DNA from: Bin55 sp965220235 | GTDB lineage: Bacteria > Pseudomonadota > Gammaproteobacteria > Pseudomonadales > Azotimanducaceae | Assembly: GCA_965220235.1 (NCBI GenBank) | Contig: OZ244815.1 | Location: forward strand, 2,604,001 to 2,668,000 | Reading direction: 5' to 3' | Length of the DNA: 64,000 nucleotides | Shown: one piece after another, positions 58,956 to 64,000 of the stretch | Position numbering within the stretch: the first letter of the stretch is position 1 | Layout of the letters: the number at the start of each line of letters is the position of its first letter | Made by a program: the position numbers and the translations under genes | The notes under the pieces: model-generated | What the model was told of the DNA's origin: nothing | Database searches by the model: none | Seen by the model: only the letters and a program-made list of their open reading frames with translations

Positions 58956-59813
58956 ATGGCAGATTCGATGGATCAATTCGAATACGAAGAGATACTCTTT
59001 GAAGTGAACGGCGCAACAGCAATCATCACGCTTAATCGTCCCGAGACTTTAAATGCACTGACTGATCTCACACAAGCAGAAGTCCGTCACGCACTTGAAC
59101 GTTCAGAGAAGGATCCGAACATCCTCGGTAATGTGCTAACAGGCGCAGGCCGAGGATTCTGTTCCGGCGTCGACATGAATGCACTCGGAAAGATGAGCGA
59201 GGCAGGTCGACGTTTGGGCAATACGTATGGACATTTAGCGGCCGATCCTGGTAATCCGGACGATGACCCTAACTTCCAAGTCGGTGCGGCTTATTTTTTA
59301 GGCCTGAGCAAACCACTCATCGCTGCGATCAATGGCGCTTGCGCCGGTCTTGGATTCAGCTGGGCTACGTTCTGTGACTTGAGATTCATCGATCGGAACG
59401 CACGACTCACTACGTCGTTCGCTCAACGCGGGTTGATCGCGGAACACGGTACGAGTTGGATGCTACCGCGACTAATCGGTCCAGCGAACGCGTTAGACCT
59501 GTTCTGGACCTCAAGGAAGTTCAATGGCGAAGAGGCTTTTCGTTTAGGTTACGCGAATCGTCTCTGCGAGGACGGTGAATGCGTGAACGATGCGGTCAAT
59601 TTCTTGAACGACATCAATGAAACGAACGCGCCTAACTCGCTAATGTACATGAAACGACAGGTCTATAAGCACCTTAACAAAGAGCTGCATCCTGCGATGC
59701 TCGAAACGAATACATGGATGGACGAAAGTCTTGCAAGAGGAGACTTCAAAGAAGGTGTTGACTCATTTGTGCAAAAGCGTGCACCAAAATTCAATCGAGT
59801 AAGTTCCGAGTAG
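58956..59813 (+). CDS. Enoyl-CoA hydratase/isomerase family protein
   Basis: A crotonase-fold protein of about 285 residues. The oxyanion-hole segments are LTGAGRGFCSGVDMNALG and AAINGACAGLGFSWATFCDL; the later ...RGLIAEHGTSWMLPRLIGPANA holds the position of the catalytic glutamate (Glu in AEHGTS). It would hydrate or isomerise an unsaturated CoA ester. The frame opens at 58884, but the fold begins near MADSMDQFEYEEILFEVNG at 58956; ATG 58968 is another possibility. It is followed 10 bases later by the DUF169 gene, so the two are likely one operon, divergent from the CoA-transferase. Confidence 0.87.
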   Translation: MADSMDQFEYEEILFEVNGATAIITLNRPETLNALTDLTQAEVRHALERSEKDPNILGNVLTGAGRGFCSGVDMNALGKMSEAGRRLGNTYGHLAADPGNPDDDPNFQVGAAYFLGLSKPLIAAINGACAGLGFSWATFCDLRFIDRNARLTTSFAQRGLIAEHGTSWMLPRLIGPANALDLFWTSRKFNGEEAFRLGYANRLCEDGECVNDAVNFLNDINETNAPNSLMYMKRQVYKHLNKELHPAMLETNTWMDESLARGDFKEGVDSFVQKRAPKFNRVSSE

Positions 59814-59823
59814 GCATCGCAGC

Positions 59824-60606
59824 ATGGCAGTCATCGCGTCAGAATCGCAGAATATCAACTGGCCTGAGCTTGTCGCTGGCTTAAATCAATTCTTGCGTCT
59901 ACGGACGACGCCGACCGGCATGAAACTGTTTGAACGAGCGTCGGACCTTGACGAGATCGAGCGTATTCGGCGACCAAAACACGTTCATACGACGGATCAA
60001 ATCGTCGGGCAGGCATCCCGTAATGGCTGGACTATAGGCATTACCGCACAAGATCTTGTCGGCGCTCAATGCCAAACCGTAATAGGACTTGCACCTCGTT
60101 CGGAAGAATGGCTTTCAGGCAAGAACATGGCCGGAGTTTGGTATGAGAACCAAGAAGAATCCGCCAAACATCAAGCCGCGATGGACGTCGTACCTTACGG
60201 TAAGTTTGAAGCAATGGCGGTTAGCCCGCTTGCATCCGGGCGACTAAACCCGCCTGACATTGCTCTCATCTATGCAACGCCAGCACAAATGATTCTGTTC
60301 ATCAATGGTCTGCAGTGGACAGGTTATCGAAAGCTTGAATGGGGTTGCGTCGGCGAGAGTGCATGTGCGGATAGTTGGGGACGAGCACTCGCAACTGGTG
60401 AACCCAGTCTCTCAATTCCGTGTTTTGCTGAGCGTCGTTACGGTGGCGTAATGGAAGACGAGCTACTCATGGCGATTCCGCCGTCCTATCTACCAGGTGT
60501 CATTGAAGGCTTGAGGAATCTCTCTCGCAATGGACTGCGTTATCCAATACCGCAATACGGTGTCAACAATGACGTTCGTGATGGTATGAATGTGAGCTAC
60601 GGTTAA
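59824..60606 (+). CDS. DUF169 family protein
   Basis: A 260-residue protein matching the DUF169 (COG2043) pattern: an N-terminal segment LRLRTTPTGMKLF, cysteine in AQDLVGAQCQTVIGLAP, the core FEAMAVSPLASGRLNPPDIA, LLYGTPAQ-like IYATPAQMILFINGLQW, and the cysteine-containing CVGESACADSWGRALATGEP. Its function is not known. It lies 10 bases after the hydratase gene, and its stop shares TTAA with the convergent gene at 60603. The conserved cysteines suggest metal or cofactor binding, as inference. Confidence 0.75.
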   Translation: MAVIASESQNINWPELVAGLNQFLRLRTTPTGMKLFERASDLDEIERIRRPKHVHTTDQIVGQASRNGWTIGITAQDLVGAQCQTVIGLAPRSEEWLSGKNMAGVWYENQEESAKHQAAMDVVPYGKFEAMAVSPLASGRLNPPDIALIYATPAQMILFINGLQWTGYRKLEWGCVGESACADSWGRALATGEPSLSIPCFAERRYGGVMEDELLMAIPPSYLPGVIEGLRNLSRNGLRYPIPQYGVNNDVRDGMNVSYG

Positions 60607-61643
60607 GCTGCCACTAGTTCGTATCCCTCATCACGCAGTTCGTCGAATCGCGCCCTAACAACCGACCCATCAGAGCTTTCATCGATCATCTCAGCGATTG
60701 AAGCATGTGTTTGCGTTGCGACCAGTCTAGGTTGTTCTCCGACTGACCAACCAACGAGGTTTTTCCAGAACGGATCGACAATCTCAGATCCAGGTATCGT
60801 ACCGCCGTCCTCGCGATGAAGTGTCAACGAGCGCAGTTCACCCAGATATAGCCTCAATGACTCAACGTGAATCAGCTCATCAGTACGAATTCGTTCGATA
60901 ATCTCCGCTGCCTCCAACGCCTGCTCTTCGCGCCCGGGGAATAACTCAGTCGTCCGAAAAATCCGTTGACTAGACGCGAATCCAATCTCTGCTCTGAATT
61001 CGATCAACAGTAGATTCATCAAGAAACTTAAGAAGCCTTCGTAAGGAAAAGAAATTGCGGGCATTCTCCGCTTCGCTTCCTCTTCGCGAGCGATTCGCCC
61101 AGGCGGTTCAGCGTCAGGATGAGCGTCTTTCCCGAACGCGAGATCACGCGCGATAAACCACATGACATCATGACCACCGATACCTTCTTCCGGTATTCCA
61201 CCCTCGTCAACTCCGTGAGCGATCAGTAAACCCTTATTTAGGTGTCCGATCGCCATATCGCTGATGTCCTCGACGACTAGCGGCTGAAGATCCGGAAACG
61301 GTGTCGTCGCGAGCATGCGACCGCGCCCTTCGATTTTTCCGATAATCGTTAGGCTATTCCAAAACACCCGGCCTAGCCCGTTACCAATTAGTAAACATTG
61401 TTGTTCGTAATTGGGTACACGCGGTCCGCTTAGTAGTGATGAATCAGCATCAAGCAAATCGCCACCGCGCTCTTGTAGCGCTGACGTCCAATTCGCAATG
61501 GCTTCCGGACGAATTTTTGAACGCGGTGGAAGATATCGACCTTGCTCGTCGAATCCCCCGTGCAGTCGCTGACCGTTAATGACGTGCAATTCAGCGAATT
61601 CGTGTTCGGTTAGTAACTCTTCTTGTGTGAAATTCAGACGCAT
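60603..61643 (-). CDS. Protein of unknown function, possibly ferritin-like diiron fold
   Basis: A 346-residue protein that I cannot assign to a named family. Its middle is helical and contains carboxylates and histidines in the pattern of a diiron four-helix bundle: LMNLLLIEFRAEIGF (Glu), then EIIERIRTDELIHVESLRLY, with the ExxH pair ELIH; IGHLNKGLLIAHGVDE may be a further helix. It is 36% charged or polar at the N-terminus and has no signal peptide. It is alone on this strand and convergent with the DUF169 gene. The diiron idea is inference from motifs only. Confidence 0.55.
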   Translation of the reverse strand: MRLNFTQEELLTEHEFAELHVINGQRLHGGFDEQGRYLPPRSKIRPEAIANWTSALQERGGDLLDADSSLLSGPRVPNYEQQCLLIGNGLGRVFWNSLTIIGKIEGRGRMLATTPFPDLQPLVVEDISDMAIGHLNKGLLIAHGVDEGGIPEEGIGGHDVMWFIARDLAFGKDAHPDAEPPGRIAREEEAKRRMPAISFPYEGFLSFLMNLLLIEFRAEIGFASSQRIFRTTELFPGREEQALEAAEIIERIRTDELIHVESLRLYLGELRSLTLHREDGGTIPGSEIVDPFWKNLVGWSVGEQPRLVATQTHASIAEMIDESSDGSVVRARFDELRDEGYELVAA

Positions 61644-61733
61644 AACATGGGCGATTCAGGTTCTCTGTAAGTATATTGCGCGACGCACCGCTTCACGGTA
61701 GACGCACTCTGAATAATGAGGCATTGTTAAGCA

Positions 61734-61773
61734 GCGACATCTAATTGACTTCATCAGTAAATGATGTTGTCGC
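61734..61773. repeat. Nested inverted repeats before the EEP-family gene
   Basis: GCGACA at 61734-61739 pairs with TGTCGC at 61768-61773, and within it CATCA (61752-61756) pairs with TGATG (61762-61766) around GTAAA. This could be an RNA hairpin in the leader of the gene at 61833 or an operator region between two divergent genes. Nothing else is visible in 61644-61832. Confidence 0.35.
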
Positions 61774-61832
61774 ATAGCTTTGTTCGTAAACCGACCATGT
61801 TCTTCAGGTAGACTTCAAAGACTGGACCAACA

Positions 61833-62738
61833 ATGAAAAAGCGCAATACCTTTCTGATATTCACTCTGTTCGCGACGTTGTTCGCTTTTGTTGCGTCAGC
61901 AGAATCACTGCACGTCGCGACGTGGAATGTAGAGCACCTGAACGAAGACAACGACGCCGGTTGTATTCCTCGAACTGACGACGATTACGACTATATCGCG
62001 GGACGCATTGCAGATCTAGACGCTGATGTCGTAGCCATTCAAGAAGTCGAGAGCGCTAAAGCAGCCTATCGCGTGTTTCCCAAATCGGAGTGGGTGATCG
62101 TGATGTCGGATCGACCTAACACGCGAGGTAGTGACAGTGGTTCGATCTGCTGGGGTACCCAAGATAAACGACTACGTCACCAAGCCACAGGAATCGCGAT
62201 ACGACGTGGCGTCGACTTCGAAGTCAATCTGTCGTATGCGCACCTCGCTGGCGACAATCCAAATCAACGTTGGGGTACCGACGTGACGGTTCGTACCGAT
62301 CAGCTCTCATTTCGAGTTCTTTCCGTCCATCTAGCATCTGGGTGCTGGGGTGCTGAGCAGGATGTTGACTCTGGTCGCTCGGATATCTGCACGACACTTC
62401 GCGGCCAAGTCGCACGCTTGTCTGAATGGATCGCAGAAAGAAATGCCCGTAATGATGCCTTTGTCGTACTAGGCGACTTCAATAGACGCTTGGCGGTTTC
62501 GGACGATTGGGCGGCCGCGCAGTTACTCGCTGCTGATCAAGACACAACACTCGCTACCGCTCATGTACGCGACGGTAAGACTCAAGACGAATGGTGCGAT
62601 GCTCGCTACCCAGACCTCATCGACCACATTCTTGTATCAAACGATTTACTCGAGCATCTCAAGCGTGATTCGGTGATAGAGCATCCCCGAATTCGAGAAC
62701 ACCCGGATCATTGCATCATTTCTTCTATCATCGAATAG
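61833..62738 (+). CDS. Exported endonuclease/exonuclease/phosphatase-fold enzyme
   Basis: A 301-residue protein with a signal peptide (NTFLIFTLFATLFAFVASA) and the EEP fold: HVATWNVEHLNED (Asn), VVAIQEVESAKA (Glu), VVLGDFNRRLAV (Asp, Asn) and YPDLIDHILVSNDL then REHPDHCIIS (Asp, His). Six cysteines in the mature part (GCIPRT, SICWGT, SGCWGA, SDICTT, EWCDAR, DHCIIS) suggest disulfides. It could degrade extracellular DNA or another phosphodiester; substrate not determined. Confidence 0.88.
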   Translation: MKKRNTFLIFTLFATLFAFVASAESLHVATWNVEHLNEDNDAGCIPRTDDDYDYIAGRIADLDADVVAIQEVESAKAAYRVFPKSEWVIVMSDRPNTRGSDSGSICWGTQDKRLRHQATGIAIRRGVDFEVNLSYAHLAGDNPNQRWGTDVTVRTDQLSFRVLSVHLASGCWGAEQDVDSGRSDICTTLRGQVARLSEWIAERNARNDAFVVLGDFNRRLAVSDDWAAAQLLAADQDTTLATAHVRDGKTQDEWCDARYPDLIDHILVSNDLLEHLKRDSVIEHPRIREHPDHCIISSIIE

Positions 62739-62776
62739 ATGGTGAAGCCTGTCTCACTCACAACAATGATGACTGA

Positions 62777-64000
62777 CTAACCGATTAAATCGTCGAACTC
62801 CGATTCGTCCAAGATTCTGATGCCTAATTCTTCTGCCTTGACGAGCTTTGATCCCGCATTCTCACCCGCAAACACATGAGTGGTGTTTTTCGAAACGGAC
62901 CCGCTCACCTTAGCCCCTCGCGCTACTAGTAGAGATTTAACTTCCGTGCGGGGTCGAGAGGTCTTTCCAGTTAAGACCCAAATCTGACCTTCCAGGCTCG
63001 AGTCTACTGAGGTGTTAGATTCCGGCCAATGAACACCCAACTCGACCAAACGTCTTGCTTCATCACGGTTTACTTCGATGGCGAAGAAATCGACCACATT
63101 ACGCGCAATCGTTTCTGCAATGTTGTCGACGTCAAGGAGCGTTTCGAAATCAACCGCGATCAACGCTTCTAATGTCGGAAAACGATCGGCCAGGATCGCG
63201 GACGTATCTTCACCGATATTGCGAATGCCGAGGCTATTGATAAATCGCGGATAAGTGGTCTCTTTCGCGTTCTCGATGGCGTCCAGGAGCGCTTGCGCGC
63301 TCTGCTCACCCATCCGCTCTAATTCGACCAGTGCTTCTTTCGCTAGCGTGAATATATCCGAATTTCGTTTGATAAGACCCTCATTCAGAAGCTGCTCCAC
63401 CCGTTTTGTGCCCATCCCTTTTATGTCGAGACACTCGCGTGAGCAAAAGTAGATCACCGCGTTTTGCAATTGAGCAGGACACGATAGTTGAGCCGGACAT
63501 CTCAAGATCGCTTCGTCGTCGCCGCGCGTTAACTTGGTTCCGCAAGAGGGACACACCTCTGGTGCTTCTATCAATTCGCCTTCCCCGGCTTCGACCACCC
63601 GCACGATCTTCGGTATGACATCACCCGCTCTTCGTAACAGCACCGTCGAGCCTCTGCGAATGCCGAGTCGTTCAATCTCGTCCTGGTTATGGAGCGTTGC
63701 ATTGCTCACTGTCACTCGATCCACTTGAACAGGGTCCAACCGAGCCACCGGTGTTACCGCTCCGGTTCGACCGACTTGATATTCGACATCGAGCAGTGTG
63801 GTACTCGCGTCAACTGGTGGGTACTTGAACGCGATCGCCCACCGCGGCTGACGAATGTAAAACCCAAGATCTCTTTGTGTACCTAAGTCGTCGACTTTGA
63901 TCACAACACCGTCGATCTCGTATGGCAACCCATCGCGTTGTTCGCCGAGTCTAGCGATGTAGTCGACGCATGCTGAACCGTTTTCACAGCGCTCCACGAA
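62777..64000 (-). CDS. ligA: NAD-dependent DNA ligase LigA, C-terminal part, cut by window edge
   Basis: The reverse strand is open from the window end to a stop at 62777. It contains the end of the adenylation domain (LPYEIDGVVIKVDDLGTQRD, with the motif V lysine in AIAFKYPP), the OB fold (VGRTGAVTPVARLDPVQVDR), the four-cysteine zinc finger (CPSCGTKL ... CPAQLSCPAQL), helix-hairpin-helix repeats around LDIKGMGTKRVEQLL, and a BRCT domain at the end (about 335-406). The catalytic KxDG lysine lies outside the window. LigA seals nicks in replication and repair. Confidence 0.96.
   Translation of the reverse strand, partial: FVERCENGSACVDYIARLGEQRDGLPYEIDGVVIKVDDLGTQRDLGFYIRQPRWAIAFKYPPVDASTTLLDVEYQVGRTGAVTPVARLDPVQVDRVTVSNATLHNQDEIERLGIRRGSTVLLRRAGDVIPKIVRVVEAGEGELIEAPEVCPSCGTKLTRGDDEAILRCPAQLSCPAQLQNAVIYFCSRECLDIKGMGTKRVEQLLNEGLIKRNSDIFTLAKEALVELERMGEQSAQALLDAIENAKETTYPRFINSLGIRNIGEDTSAILADRFPTLEALIAVDFETLLDVDNIAETIARNVVDFFAIEVNRDEARRLVELGVHWPESNTSVDSSLEGQIWVLTGKTSRPRTEVKSLLVARGAKVSGSVSKNTTHVFAGENAGSKLVKAEELGIRILDESEFDDLIG

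Overview
The window reads as a chromosomal segment of a gammaproteobacterium. The best evidence is local gene order: fmdB-aspS-yebC-ruvC-ruvA-ruvB-tolQ-tolR-tolA-tolB-pal-cpoB-tRNA-Lys (29276-38977), tusA-perM-dapA-bamC-MBL hydrolase (16534-20693), divergent bepA, nadA, and full-length ilvA, proS and cyoE, all of the forms usual in that class. CoA ligases, SDR dehydrogenases, a CoA-transferase, an enoyl-CoA hydratase, a Rieske oxygenase and TonB-dependent receptors suggest an aerobic heterotroph that degrades lipid-like or aromatic compounds and sugars. I cannot name a genus from sequence alone.

Layout. 1-2016: two acyl-CoA synthetases (the first cut by the window edge). 2279-4788: small membrane proteins including a PspC-domain protein, a class I amidotransferase, an exported protein and a YbbN/CnoX-like chaperone. 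5042-6639: a HipB/HipA toxin-antitoxin module behind a very AT-rich promoter. 6648-10998: an Oar-like TonB receptor and a Tat-exported FAD oxidase. 11307-13074: a decayed ORF and a complete IS3-family insertion sequence, then an ArsC-like reductase and ilvA. 15523-20693: tRNA-Ser with a possible transposon-end remnant, then the dapA/bamC block. 20818-28368: bepA, nadA, a GshB-like ATP-grasp enzyme, SDRs, hydrolases. 28377-38977: an SDR, tRNA-Lys, the Tol-Pal, Ruv and aspS block. 39301-42549: an HU-like protein with a basic tail, proS, cyoE. 42581-53731: sugar isomerases, an oxidoreductase and a TonB receptor surrounding a very large leucine-rich-repeat protein that carries a metzincin protease domain. 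53791-60606: Rieske oxygenase with a divergent TetR regulator, a tandem CoA-transferase, enoyl-CoA hydratase and a DUF169 protein. 60603-64000: a possible ferritin-like protein, an exported endonuclease/exonuclease/phosphatase-fold enzyme and the C-terminal part of LigA.

The most unusual items are: (1) the LRR-metzincin gene at 43793-48219, apparently one gene of about 1,475 codons split by a single-base frameshift near 47230; (2) nadA, whose conserved N-terminus lies upstream of any ATG, GTG or TTG codon, with an in-frame ATT that would give exactly the E. coli length; (3) cpoB, which has no ordinary start before its signal peptide and carries a perfect 15-bp hairpin inside the signal-peptide codons; (4) an HU-like protein with a histone-H1-like tail; (5) a tandem CoA-transferase in which I cannot see the catalytic aspartate in either half. 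Genes are tightly packed, with several 1-4 base overlaps and three convergent pairs that share CTAG or TTAA as overlapping stop codons.
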